The notes below the pieces were generated by a model. That model did not search any database, was not told the origin of the DNA, and saw only the letters and a list, made by a program, of their open reading frames with translations. Shown here piece by piece: positions 38,763 through 50,205 of a stretch of DNA of 64,000 nucleotides. This DNA is from Coturnix japonica (lineage: Eukaryota; Chordata; Aves; Galliformes; Phasianidae), in assembly GCF_001577835.2 (NCBI RefSeq), contig NC_029532.1:2418001-2482000 (forward strand), given 5' to 3'. Positions within the stretch are counted from its first letter, which is position 1; every line of letters starts with the position of its first letter. Position numbers and translations under genes: made by a program.

Positions 38763-38867
38763 ATGCCCAGCAAAGTGGCTCCCATCGCTCCAACACTCGG
38801 GGTGCTGCTGCAGCTGCTGTTCGTGCTGTCCCTGATGGCAGGATGCATCCTCAGTCCCTGCTTGGAG
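38763..38867 (+). CDS. TLR4: TLR4 coding exon 1 (signal peptide)
   Basis: Encodes residues 1-35, starting MPSKVAP, with a leucine-rich hydrophobic core LGVLLQLLFVLSLMAG that acts as the signal peptide. The exon ends at GAG followed by the donor gtatgt, in phase 0. The 5' untranslated part and transcription start cannot be fixed from sequence alone. Confidence 0.93.
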
Positions 38868-41800
38868 GTATGTGATCTCTTAAGGAACACAAAACCCTTT
38901 TGCTTCTCTGGTGCAACTTTCTCTTCTGCTTGAGAGGTTTGCAAGTCAAAACTGTCGCGTGTTAGTTTTCCTAGGAAAGCTCTTCTTTCTTCTGCTGTTA
39001 CCAAGGCAATTGAAATATTTGAAGTAAACACTGGTCCCAGAAGCATCCGAGAGCCAGAACAAGCAGCTTTAACCATTCCTTATTGGTAGCTTCTATCGCC
39101 GTAAGGATGGTGGGGTACTGCCATAGTTTGCTTAGAGAGCTGGTGGTGCCCCATCCCTGCAGGCTCCCAAGGTCAGGGGATGGGGCTCTGAGCACTGATG
39201 GAGCTGTGGGTGTCCCTGTGCACTGCAGGGAGTGGGATGGGGTATCCTCTAAGTGCCCCTTCCAACTCAAACAATTCTATGGCTCTATTCCTTTTAGGAA
39301 GAAATCCAAGCCCTGCCTAAAACAACTGCAAATGATCCAAGTTTTGCCTGATCCACACTGTGCACTGATTTCACCATGACCCCAACCCCCTGGCACCAAT
39401 CAATGCCTGTTACAAACTTTACTTACTACTTTCAGAGATTTCTGTTCTATCTGCCAGCTTATCTGCAAGGTCACTGAGCTGAGAGCTGGTCCTGGGCACA
39501 GCTCACGTCCCTGTGTGTTTGTTTTGCTCTCTCAGAGGTTGTTGCTGGGTCACCCTCAGCCCCAGGGAACACTGTCCTGTTCAATCAACAAGAAATGCAG
39601 CTCTCACTAGGGAGTAGGATTGGTCTTATTAGAAGCGGGACAGGTGCTCGGGATATATGAGCTCATTTCCTGAAGCTCAGGGCAGCTCGTTTAGAAATGA
39701 GCTACAAGGTTCATTTAAAAATGAGCTACAAGGTTCTGCTCCTGCTTTCTTGTATAGCAGTATGATTTCCTGACATTTGGTGCTGACTAAGATATGCCAC
39801 AGGTCATCCCTGGCAAAGCTTTCAGATGCACAGGACTGAACATCTCTGAAGTTCCTGCTGAAATCCCAAACACCACCCTGGACTTGGACCTCAGTTTCAA
39901 CAATCTGAAATCACTGAGCTCAAATTGTTTTTCATCAGTACCTGAACTGCAGCTTCTGGACCTCTCAAGGTAATTAGCCTTTTTGTGTGGTTATGGGTTT
40001 GTCTTCACCATCTGGGCCTCAGCAGTTCCTTATTCTGGAGTCTCGTGGCTCTTGGCTGTTTCCTGTTTCGCTCTTGTCTCGATCCCTCTGTCTCTCTGTA
40101 CATGCCCATGGCAATGACGTGCAGCTTTCAGTCCAGATACTGAGTGCACGCTACCCAGAGCTGAGACTGTCAGTCTGATCTTTGAGGATGGGATGTGAGG
40201 AGGAGGAAGGAAGATGTTCCACTTCTCTCTAAACAAGAAAAATGCCAGACTTTTCACTGTTAGAAAAGCTCCGAAGTGGAACACGTTGTGTGGACTGTTT
40301 TTGTAATCCCGAGTAAAGTAAAAAATACAAATGAGGGTACATTAATTTTTTAAAAGGTTGCTTTAAAATATCAACGTATCCTCTTTTCCTTTCTACTCAC
40401 ACATCTGAGGAAGGGGATGGGGGAAGCCTATTAGCGGATGTGAACTGATACATAGTTTTCATTTGCTTAAGACAATAACTTCTCTGGGTAAACTGTTTCA
40501 CTCCATCCAATTACAGCTCTGAAGTGACTGAGTGGCAGAGCAGGTGGGCTGTAAGGCTCATGAGTTCGCTGCAAAATGGATTTGGGTGTCAAACTTTGGG
40601 TCTTCTGTCCTTCTGCCTGTACGAGTTCTGACCTTTGCTGTGGCTCCAGGTCTCTTGCTTTGCAATTGAGCTTTAGATTTAGGGAGGGAGGAAGGGGCAA
40701 GAGAAGGTCTCCTGTTATTATAGTTCTTTTTGTCTAGGTAGTGGATCCCCTTCCTGGAAAATGAGAGTGTTCACCTATAGTTTGAAGGGTTGTGTTCAGG
40801 GGTACTGGTCACTGCTATAAAGCCAAAGCAAACCCCAGAGTGATGCTGAGGCCTGATAACATTGTATCTGTACTTAGTGATACTGAGCCTGATAACACTA
40901 TATCTGTACTTAGTGCAATAGTGTTACTGAACATGGGGTGAAAGGGACAATGTTTCATCCACATTTATCTTCTTTTCCTGCTTAACAGGTGCCACATCCA
41001 TACAATAGAAGATAACTCTTTTGTGGATCTTTATAACCTTTCCACCTTAATTTTAACTGCCAATTCTCTCCAGCATCTGGGTCTGGAAGCATTCTATGGC
41101 TTAACGTCACTGAAAAAACTAGTATTGGTGGAAACCAGCATATCCTCCTTGTCTGACCTACCCATCGGACACTTGAATACCCTGCAGGAGCTGAATCTGG
41201 GCCATAACAACATTGCTTCATTGAAACTTCCTAACTATTTTACCAACCTGACCTCTCTCAGGTACCTGAGCTTTTCTTCCAATAATATAACATACATCTC
41301 CAAAGGAGACCTTGATGCCCTGAGGGAAACAAACAGGCTCAACCTCACACTGGTACTTTCTCTGAACAATATAAAATACATCCAGTCAGGATCCTTTGCA
41401 AAGATTCACCTTGGTGAACTGGTTCTGAGATCCTCTTTCGAGAACCTCAGTGTGATGCAGTCCTCTCTTCAGGGCCTGGCAGGTTTACAGGTCAACAGAC
41501 TAATAGTTGGAGAATTCACTAACATTCTGAAGCTGACAGCATTTCAGAACGGACTCTTGAGCGGTCTGTGTCAGGTGCAGATGCAGGAGTTTGTCTTAAT
41601 GTGTTTCAGAGACTTTGAGAATGACACAGACACTCTTTTTGACTGCATAGGCAATGTCTCCACTATTCGGTTCGTGGACCTTCGTCTTGAAACGTTGTCA
41701 GAAGTTCCTATGTTTTCTCAAGTGAAACACCTGGAATGGAAGAAATCTAAGTTTCAGGAGTTGCCTGCTGAGAAGCTGTCTCTTTTTAAGGAGTTGAGAG

Positions 41801-43248
41801 TGCTTCGTATTACCAAGAGCAAAGACCTAAATAGCTTCGAGCAAAAGTTTGGGAGTCTGACTTACCTGGAGGTTGTAGATTTGAGTGAGAATCGTCTCTC
41901 CTTCCTTACCTGCTGTTCCCATAAGTTTCCCAGGTCTCCAAATTTGAAACACTTGAACTTAAGCTTCAATTCTGACATCAGTTTGACTGGAGATTTTGCT
42001 AATCTGAGAAATCTGCTCTACTTGGACCTTCAACACACCACAATAATTCATCATGGCACCTACCCTGTCTTTCTACTCCTTCAGAAACTCATTTACCTTG
42101 ATATCTCCTACACCAAAACTCATGTTATGTCCCATCACATCTTTCATGGCTTGGACTCTTTGCAAGTGCTAAAGATGGCAGGCAATTCCTTTGAGAACAA
42201 CACACTGACCAACTACTTTGAGAATGTAAGACGCCTCCGCATCTTGGATATTTCAAATTGCAAATTGGTATGGGTGGACCAAAGTACATTTAATGCTCTC
42301 TCTGAACTAAAAGAGCTAATAATCAGCAACAACAAGCTATTGACTTTTGATCCTGTAACCTACAAGCCACTCCAAGCCCTCACAGCCCTGGATTTCAGCA
42401 ACAACCAGCTGAGTTTCCTGTCAGACTCAGCCCTGAAAATCCTGCCTGATGGTCTGGTCTCACTAGACATTTCTCACAACTTGTTTGAATGCTCCTGCAT
42501 ACACTTGAACTTCTTGAAATGGGTCAAGGGAAAGCAGGATCTACTGCAGAACAAGCATTCAATGATATGCCACACACCTGCCTACATGGAGAACGTGAGC
42601 CTGTCAAGCTTTGATATGTCCTCTTGCCATCCCAACCCAACCACAGTAGCATGCTCAGTGATTGTGTTGGTTGCCGCAGGAGTGTTTCTATTCCTCATTT
42701 ATAAGTACTTCTTCCAGCTATACTACTCGTTGGTGCTGCTCAGTGGGTGCAAACACTCTGCAGAAAGGGGAGATACCTACGATGCCTTTGTTATCCATTC
42801 CAGCAAAGACCAAGAATGGGTGATGAAAGAGCTTGTGGAACCCTTAGAAGAAGGAAAACCTCCCTTCCAGCTTTGTCTTTACTACAGGGATTTTTTACCG
42901 GGGGTACCCATTGTCACTAATATAATCCAAGAAGGTTTTCTGAGTAGCAGAAATGTCATTGCAGTCATCTCAGCTGACTTTCTGGAAAGCAAGTGGTGTA
43001 GCTTTGAGTTCGACATTGCTCAGTCCTGGCAGCTTGTTGAAGGGAAGGCTGGAATCATCATGATCATATTAGGGGAAGTGGATAAGGCCTTGTTGAGGCA
43101 GAGGCTGGGACTGTCCCGATATCTGAGGAGAAACACGTATCTGGAGTGGAAAGACAAAGAAATAAGCAAGCATATCTTCTGGAGGCAGCTGACATCAGTC
43201 CTGCTAGAAGGCAAAAGATGGAATCAGGAGGAGATAAAACTCATGTAA
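38763..43248 (+). CDS. TLR4: Toll-like receptor 4, three coding exons, 843 aa
   Basis: Cell-surface innate immune receptor that, with MD-2 (LY96), senses bacterial lipopolysaccharide and signals through TIR adaptors. The three exons join to exactly 844 codons including the stop. The product has a signal peptide (about residues 1-28), about twenty leucine-rich repeats, an LRR C-terminal cap with Cys592, Cys594, Cys618 and Cys637, a transmembrane helix at about 644-666, and a cytoplasmic TIR domain at about 686-832. TIR box 1 begins YDAF at 688-691, the BB-loop RDFLPG is at 724-729 with Pro728 equivalent to the signalling proline of mammalian TLR4, and box 3 has FW at 821-822. Introns are GT-AG: 38868-39802 and 39970-40988. 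The ATG at 38763 is chosen because it leads directly into the hydrophobic signal segment. The frame upstream is also open, but the extra residues would bury the signal peptide. The gene looks intact. Family assignment is very secure. Confidence 0.98.
39095..39287 (+). mobile_element. CR1 LINE 3' end, inside TLR4 intron 1
   Basis: This is the typical 3' tail of avian CR1: the segments gccccatccctg, aaggtcagg, gatggggctctgagca, a stretch like tgtccctgtgcactgcaggg, then ccttccaactcaaacaattctatgg. It is read 5' to 3' on the plus strand. It is a 5'-truncated, diverged copy with no coding capacity. Confidence 0.85.
39690..39737 (+). repeat. Two-copy 24-bp tandem duplication, TLR4 intron 1
   Basis: Two adjacent 24-bp units share the core aatgagctacaaggttc and differ at only two positions (tttaga versus tttaaa near the start, and the last base). 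It lies 65 bases before exon 2. Confidence 0.85.
39803..39969 (+). CDS. TLR4: TLR4 coding exon 2 (LRR N-terminal cap and first repeats)
   Basis: The exon follows the acceptor gatatgccacag and ends at ctcaag before gtaatt. It is 167 nt long, so it enters in phase 0 and leaves in phase 2; the split codon AGG (Arg91) is completed by exon 3. It encodes the N-terminal cap cysteine in FRCTGLN and the first leucine-rich repeats (LDLDLSFNNL, LQLLDLSR). This small second exon before a very large third exon is the usual vertebrate TLR4 structure. Confidence 0.95.
40841..40913 (+). repeat. Two-copy ~37-bp tandem duplication, TLR4 intron 2
   Basis: Units at 40841-40877 and 40878-40913 both run from tgat.ctgag through cctgataaca to tatctgtacttag, with a one-base length difference and a few substitutions. 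The repeat lies 75 bases upstream of exon 3, near where the branch point and polypyrimidine tract are expected. Confidence 0.85.
40989..43248 (+). CDS. TLR4: TLR4 coding exon 3 (LRRs, transmembrane, TIR)
   Basis: This large terminal coding exon of 2260 nt starts after the acceptor ctgcttaacag and finishes the codon for Arg91. It is open to the TAA at 43246-43248. It encodes most leucine-rich repeats, with several N-X-S/T sites in the ectodomain, the LRR C-terminal cap, the membrane helix VIVLVAAGVFLFLIYKYFF, and the whole TIR domain. The protein ends EEIKLM. No frameshift or stop interrupts it. Confidence 0.98.
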
Positions 43249-44245
43249 AGAGAAAGAAACATCACTTCTGTCCTGTCTCCCACCCTGGCCTTGGCTGATG
43301 CTTGGTGCTCAGAAGCCCGTCCTTCTGTGACTGTTCAGGGTTGGACAAAGTGAAAAGAGACAATGTGAAAGCACTACAGAAACACCTACTTTGATGACTG
43401 CCCTTCCTCCAGGCAGCTATCAAGATAAGGAGTGGCAACAGCTTGAAAAACTGCAGATGCCTGAGCTCTGTTGTTGTCTGTAGGAGTCAGCTGAAGCCGG
43501 TCCAGAAATCCATGCAGATCTGGTGGGTCAGTGAATAGATATGAGAATGGATGGGCTGTTCTTACCTCTGACACTCAGTTTGGGCTGTTTGCTCAGCAGA
43601 ATTTCAGTCTGACACTTTGAGTGGACCCCAGGGTTTCTGGGTGAGGGTAAAGGTACAGAACAGCTCCAAACTCTAGACATGGTAGGAAAAGAAATAAGAT
43701 TTAGGTCTGGGTTAGCTAAACTAAAAGTATCCCATCACTAACTGTGACTAAAAGGAGGGAAAGTTTAATGCCATTGAATCACAGTACAGAGCAATCTATT
43801 GATGCGTTGGATATTGAATACTGCTGGAGTATTGCTCTCTATTTACGGAAGGCTTTGGTTGGGATTAATCACTGAGTTAGTCTAGTCTTAAACTTGCAAA
43901 TCCCTCTATAATCAATGCCATTCTACAGAGGTAAAACAGAAGCAATTGAGTGGTGAATCAGACCTGATATTTTCTCAGAAGAAAAGGCCTGATCCATCTC
44001 ACTTTTCTCAGCACCAGATAGCAGCATCTCCGTGGAAGCCAGCTATAGGTGAGACTGACTTCAGACATTACTTCCAAAAGAGGGAAAGCTAATTTCAGGG
44101 CTTGTGCTGGAAAAAGATGCCCCACAGTCCCTTCTCTGTGTGTTCTATCAGTAGTGTATTGGGATAACACTAACAAAAACCTCTCTAGTGTCTTCTGTGA
44201 CCCATGAAACAAAGCTTTAATAAAACCAAGCTGGATGCTGTGTTT
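43249..44245 (+). other. TLR4: TLR4 3' untranslated region
   Basis: About 1 kb of non-coding sequence follows the TLR4 stop. It ends at a canonical AATAAA (44219-44224) followed within about 20 bases by a GT-rich stretch (gctgtgtttgcttg), the expected downstream element for cleavage. No AU-rich instability cluster stands out. The exact end is inferred. Confidence 0.7.
44219..44224 (+). terminator. Polyadenylation signal AATAAA for TLR4
   Basis: Exact AATAAA hexamer 971 bases after the TLR4 stop, with a GT-rich downstream element at about 44236-44251. It is the first canonical hexamer I found after the stop. Confidence 0.65.
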
Positions 44246-44734
44246 GCTTGCCTAGACAGTTTGTTTTGCACCTGTTGACTAGGGCAGGGGATGGGGATTG
44301 GCTATGGGAGGCAGTGCTGGGACACAGGCCCAGCTCTAGTTTCCGTGCCTCAAGGCTACAGGAGAACATGGAGGAAAAGCAAATATTAGCCCCGGATATC
44401 ATCAGTTACGTCAGGAAAGAGAATGAGGGAAAATGAAATGGGGTGAGACTCACTGCTGCTGAGTTGAGCAGTACAGAAGCATCATTTCTCCATCCCTCTT
44501 CGCGTCTCTTCTGCAAACAGTTCGGTGCATACGCATTTCTGGCATCCTATGATTCTTGATTGTAATTGTAATAATGGGCTTCAGAAAGCCTGCAAGTGGT
44601 TCTGAGTATCACAATAAGGGTTTAGGCCAGTATTGCTTAAAAAGGAACAGTTTGTTGCATATCAAAGCAACTGTAGGAGGACAGCAGGGGTGGTGCAGAA
44701 GAACACCCTATACTGGGGTGCAGTGCCAAGCTGC

Positions 44735-44966
44735 TGTGTGCTGTAGGTGTCCACCCATGCACCACAGGCTCTGCTGGGTGAGATCCACCACCTCCTGGAC
44801 AGCCTGTGCCAATGCATTGCCACTCTTTTGAGAAGAAGTGTTTCCTAATAGCCAACCTGATCCTCCCCTGGCACAACTTAAGGCCATCACCTCTTATCCT
44901 GCTGAGATGAGATGCTGGGATGGTGCTGGAGCCACACCTGGGGAGCTGCTTGCCCCCCCCGATAGC
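44735..44966 (-). mobile_element. CR1 LINE fragment (antisense)
   Basis: Reads gatccaccacctcctggaca, gcctgtgccaatgcattgcc, gaagtgtttcctaatagcca and acctgatcctcccctggcac, followed by a ctcttatcctgctgag segment. This is the reverse complement of the CR1 region just upstream of its 3' tail. Weaker similarity may extend left to about 44600. It lies about 0.5 kb past the TLR4 polyadenylation signal. Confidence 0.85.
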
Positions 44967-46049
44967 TGCTTCTCATGGAAAAAGGGAATGTTTTATAAAA
45001 AGCTTCATGAAATCAAAACAGATCATGATTTTGGTGTGAGGAGACAGCGAACGAGATAGGAGCATCCTCTTAGATTTGCCTGCCGGAGGTTATTTACCTT
45101 CAGGAAACTGCTGAATAAAAGATACAAGAATACAGCAGAAAGTAGTATTATTTGCTCCTTTCAAAGCATGACGGGAGGCAGGAAAGCATTACAAGGGGTA
45201 TCTTTGAGCCTTACCAGCCTGGTTTGTCAGGGCCGAGTTTTCACAGAGCTCTCCGGGTGACCCAGTTTTCAAGGCAGACTCACATTCACACACACACACT
45301 GCGAGCCACAATCCACAACTTTAATAACTGTGTGACATACAAAGGAGATTTTGATGCAAAGTGGAGCTGACAGAGAAGTGGAAGGAAGTATCTGCTTTAT
45401 TTTTTGTATCCAGTGCCATGCCAGGATTGCAGTCAAGGTGTTTTCAACCTTCAGCAGGGCTGATGTTATTGTGGGTTCTGCTTTTAATGACATTTAACAA
45501 GAAGTGGTAGCTCAGGGACGGGGAGGGGGTGGGGGGGAAACAAGGGCTTTCTTTTATTTTCAGGAAGAATTTACTGGGATTGTCAGGATTAAATGCATGA
45601 AGTGAATGCATATGGGGCTGCAAAAGGGGCTTAATAGCTTCGCTGCTGGTGACCACAGAATGGCTCTGAGGCAGGATTTGCTGGTGCTGTCATGCATCTG
45701 ATTAAACATCTGCGTATGTGGAGGTGTGGATCTAAGAGTAGGTCACAGCTCTGTGGTCACACTGCCATGACTTCGCTGTTGTCTGTGGTTTGCTGGTTGT
45801 GGGTGAAGTGTGGGTGATGTGAGATGGAGGGCAGCAGTAAACTGTGTGTGCTGTGATGAGGCTGTGGCTGCTTGGGTCCATATGATGGATATCATTTCTG
45901 CTTCCATGATTTTGGTCTATGAGGTCCCCAGGGCAAGTGCTGGCTGGGGGGATGCTCCAGGCTGGGTGCCCAGCAGAATGGGCATGGATCCCAAATGCTC
46001 CCATCCTTCCCTAGGTCAGGCCTGAGATACACGTATCCTTCCCTGGGTG
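44967..46049. other. Intergenic, nothing recognised
   Basis: Short unique stretch between two CR1 copies, with a brief CA run near 45285. No gene supported. Confidence 0.6.
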
Positions 46050-46275
46050 ATCACAGAAACATAGAATTGACTGCGTTAGAAGAGACCCCTAAAGGCCATC
46101 TGGTTCCATTCCCTGCAATAAACAGGGACACCACAGCTCCAGCAGTACCCAGAGCCTCGGCAGCACCTTAAAGATCACTTGGTTTCAGACCACCTGATCT
46201 GGGCAGGGTTGCCAAACACTAGACCAGGCTACCCAGAGCCACATCCAGCCTGGCCTTGAATGCCTAGGTGATGCT
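46050..46275 (-). mobile_element. CR1 LINE 3' end (antisense)
   Basis: Starts tcacagaaacatagaattga and runs through gaccc.taaaggccatctgg, attccctgcaataaacaggg, acaccacagctccagcagta. A further block (aaagatcacttggtttcaga; ggctacccagagccacatcc agcctggcc) follows. The repeated CR1-like block may mean two overlapping or nested copies. Confidence 0.88.
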
Positions 46276-49200
46276 GTATACACCTTGAGGTTACCGTGAG
46301 TGGCCAGACTCAAACTTCTGAAAGCACAGCAATGGAGAAATAGGGAAGGCAGAGTTACCACAGCCCAAATTGTATGAGCAGGCAATGAGCATAGCTCAGA
46401 AGAGCCGGTGCCAGATAAAGAGGAAAATAAAGGGAGAAGATGCCATTGTCTGTGCTGCACGCTGGTGATGCAATTCCCACTTGCACTGCACTCAGCAGAT
46501 GGCAGATGCGTTGGCTGGATCAGGTTGAGAGACCTTGTCAGAATTCCCCTATGCCTTGAGGCACCCCGGCTGCTCTGCAGAGGGGATGCAGATGCTGAGC
46601 TCTCCTCCTCCCAGGGGCTGTCGGCTTTGCAGTGAAGGGACCTGGCAGGAGCTGCATTCAGCCGCTGGCAGGGAAGTGATGGAGCCAGCAAGAGGAGCCA
46701 AGAAGGGCGCACACCTCCAGCAAGCTGGTGGCAACTGGATGTGCAGAGAAACGCGCTGATTCTGACTAACTTGGGGAAAAAAACCTTTTGTTTTACAGTG
46801 TGGGGGATTTTTAGCAGCCCGGGGTGGGGCTGCGGTGTGAGAAGAGGGGAAGCTGAGTGCATCATTGCCACTCTTTGCATCCGATATCCAAACACAGCAC
46901 GGGAAAATGACAGCAATATGTGCTCCCCTGACACCCAGAGAACACGGCGATATTGCTGTGAAAATGAGGCTCAACTCTGAACCCTTCTCTCTGCGAGGGA
47001 GCTATGATTAGAATCTCATCTCGCTCCGTATTGCGCAGCACCTGCAGAGGAAAATCCCACCCAGCGGCACGGAACTATTTTTAAAGGCCTGTTTCTGTCA
47101 GGCTGGGAGATAGAGCTGGTGAGAATCCTGCTGGTGCCACGGATTGCTTTCAAACCCCATGTAGGAATGGAGCTAGACTTGGGGAATGTGGCTTAAAAAG
47201 GAAGCGTCAGGATTGTTTTGCCAAGGCTGAATCTCGTGCCAACTCTCTGCCTGCAGAGCTGAATTTCAACAACTCGTGTGTCTTTTTTTGGGTTCTCTGT
47301 GCTAAAGGCAGTGAGATGCCTCCAGCTGTAGGGAACTCATGTGCAGAAAGAAGGATGCCACAGCAAGCAGGCACAGAAAGCAGTGAGGCTCAAAGAGCCA
47401 AACCGTGGGGATGTGAGATGTGCTGATCTTGAATTTGGGGCATTTTGTAGATGAATGAAGTCTATCACCAAGCCCAGGAAGCACCTGGAAATGGAGAGAG
47501 GATATGTATAGGCAGTCAGAATCAGAGCTCTGCTTTCCTCTTGATATGATGCTCATGGACAATGCTTTATGTTGCTCAAACATAATTCTCTCCTTTTCTG
47601 AATGTAACTAGAGAAGTGGATTACATTTGTCTTAAGAAAGCAGGTCATCTTGCAAGCGATGGGACAGGAAGCCTGGCTTCCTGTGGTGGGCTCCCATGTG
47701 CGACCATTGGTATCAGCTAGAGTGGCTGAGCCCATGTCACAGCCTGGGAGTGGTATCAGAAGTAGTAGAATGATAATGGGAAGAAGTGTTATTTGGGTAT
47801 ATCCTTCCTTATAAATTCTGTTAGAACTTTATTCCTTTGAGACCTTTATTCTTCTGCCAGCCCTGATTGCAGACAAGCAGGTTTAGAAAGCTGATACTCA
47901 ATGCCTGTGGGCCAGCTGGCCCAATCCCATGAGCCTTCCTCCCTTGGGAAGTGGAAAAAAAAATAAACAGAGCTGACCTGGAATCTCTGCAAATTACTTG
48001 TCTTTATATCCCACAGCCTTTGGCTCACATACCTGTGCTTTTCATGGTTGGCATTTGTCAGCAGGGCTCTGTAGCCATGATAGAGATTAGCAGAGAGCAG
48101 GTCCCACTTAGTATATACCACTGACCGTGCAGTTTGCAGATTGAACATGCAGCAGTAAATAGATGTACCCAGCTACAAAACCACTTCCCATTTTGTATAA
48201 TACAGGCCAACAGAGATTTGAGAAATGTTCTGTTTCTGTATGGAAAGACTATTTTTAAAATTGAACAGTAAGTTAGTCCTCTATTGACTTTCAATTTCCA
48301 TCCTCTTACATTTCCATAGCAACTCTGGCCATTTATGCATTTATCTTTGTATTTAACTTTCCTCTTTCGTAGCATTTCAAGAGGACTCAAGTGCTGTGAA
48401 AGGGTTAACTGGCCTCTGGAAATATCTCCCCTTTTTTAAGCAATTACTTGGAATAAAAAAAATATATATGTATATTTTAGGCTAAATAGCCAAGTCTGTG
48501 GTTTAATGAAAACTGTCTCTGGAATATTTGCCCTGAAGAATCCTTCAGGGTGATAACAGGAACAAGTCACAGCCTTTCTCCTCTCACTCTGCTTTCTATT
48601 ATTACCGTGTTCAAAGTTTTCATCTGTCACCTGGACTTGCTGTGATAGCTGTGACAGTCCAAGCGCTGGGTATTGGTTGGGCTTCCACTTTGGCTTCCAC
48701 TTTTTTTTCCCTCTTGTTTTGAAAACATCCATATGTATCTGGGAACAGTGGGAAACCAAATGAGTTTCACAGCTTCTTGTGCTTTGGGGCTTGAGGGCAG
48801 AGATGTAGAGCTCTATGTGTGCATGGTGCAGGGTTAGAGTTCCCCTCAAGCAGCTGGAGGGTGCGTGGTGGAAGGTCACACTGCCTACCTTAGGTAAGTG
48901 CAGTAAGCCCTAGTGGATGCCATGGGCAAAGTGCATTGGTCATGTTGTTGGCAGCAGAGAGTTCCAGTTGTTCTTGGCTGAGCTCCTTGGAGACCAGCTT
49001 GGTCATGGAACCTTGGTAATGTCTGCATGGGGCACTGCAGCAGAAATCCTCTTTGAAGCCCACACGTGCCATTTCCTCTCTATAGGTTTAGTGGCTGGAG
49101 TCTCTGGTGGGGGTTTCGTCCTGGCAACCTCTTGACTTTCAGTTTTCATTGTCAGCGCTACTTCGTCTTTAATGTTTTCCCACCCCTTCTCTTTGGTAAT

Positions 49201-49984
49201 TAAAGTCTTCCCACTCCTCCTCCATCCGCAAGGGCAGTTGAGTATTCTCACCACTCAAAAGGGGAAGGACGTTTCTGTCCTCAGGAAAACAGCTGATGAC
49301 AACTGTGACACAAAGAAATACGGGATATTTCCTCAGATCCTGGTGACCCATCCAAGTGAAGCACAAGAGAGAACATGCTGTTCTGGGAGCTCCTCTCCCC
49401 ATGTCTGTGTTCACCTTGGATTCTGATAACCCACAACCACTCTGCATCACAGACTTACCTAACTGACCGAAGTGCTGAAGTGCCAAAGGCATTGTTAAAT
49501 TTGTATTTTAATGGGCTTGGGAGTCTAAATCTCATTGACTTTCAAATTGACGGTGCAGATCAATGCACAATGCCCTGACAAGGCAAGTTGGTTTCCAACA
49601 GGACAGGACATCCTCCTGCCAGCCCTCTTCGATGCTGCTCCAGCACTGTGGGATTCAGCTGTAATCTCCTCCTGGAATTTCTGATCAGTCCTCAAGCCAA
49701 ACCTTCAAGTTACTTTGTGTGGTGAGTAAGTAAGCAACTGATGGAACTGAAGCCTGACTCCCATTGAAATCTGGTGCCTAACCTCCTTAGATGCATCTGG
49801 AAATCCTATTAAAGAACTACCTTGCACCTTTAAGCACCTAAACGCGTTTGAAAATGCTTTCTTTGGTGACTGAGGGATGGAAGGATTTGTGATCCTGACT
49901 CACCTGCAGCTCCCTCAAGAAATCTCTTTCTCTCTGCGTTGTGCTGATGTCCCACGTAACCTTCCTCTTTCATTCCATCTCGTG
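46276..49984. other. Intergenic, nothing recognised
   Basis: No supported feature. An AT-rich stretch (aaaaaaatatatatgtatat) sits near 48457. The 249-codon minus-strand frame ending at 46185 owes part of its length to CR1 sequence. Confidence 0.6.
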
Positions 49985-50205
49985 TTGCTCATCAGTGAAG
50001 GACTCTAAATAATTCCTCCCCCTTCCTTACTGTTGACACTTTTCTGAGTATTTGCAGGCCATTATTAAATCACCTCTTTACTCATCCTTTATCTGAGCTG
50101 TACATAATTAGTTCCTTTAATCTTTCCTCATAGGTCAATCCTTCTAAACCCTTAATCATCTTTATCTCCTTTTCCTGGAGACCCTCCAATTTGCTGACAC
50201 TTTTT
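49985..50205 (-). mobile_element. Ancient CR1-type LINE fragment (antisense)
   Basis: Contains ttcctttaatctttcctcat aggtcaatccttctaaaccc, ttaatcatctttatctcctt and ttcctggagaccctccaatt. This matches the order of old reptile and bird CR1 antisense copies (ctttcctcataggt...aaacctttgatcattttt...ctctggac...ctccaattt). Confidence 0.7.

Noticed and set aside
46185-46934. 249-codon open frame on the minus strand
   Set aside because: Its C-terminal part is translated CR1 sequence (RPGWMWLWVAWSS), and the rest resembles nothing known.
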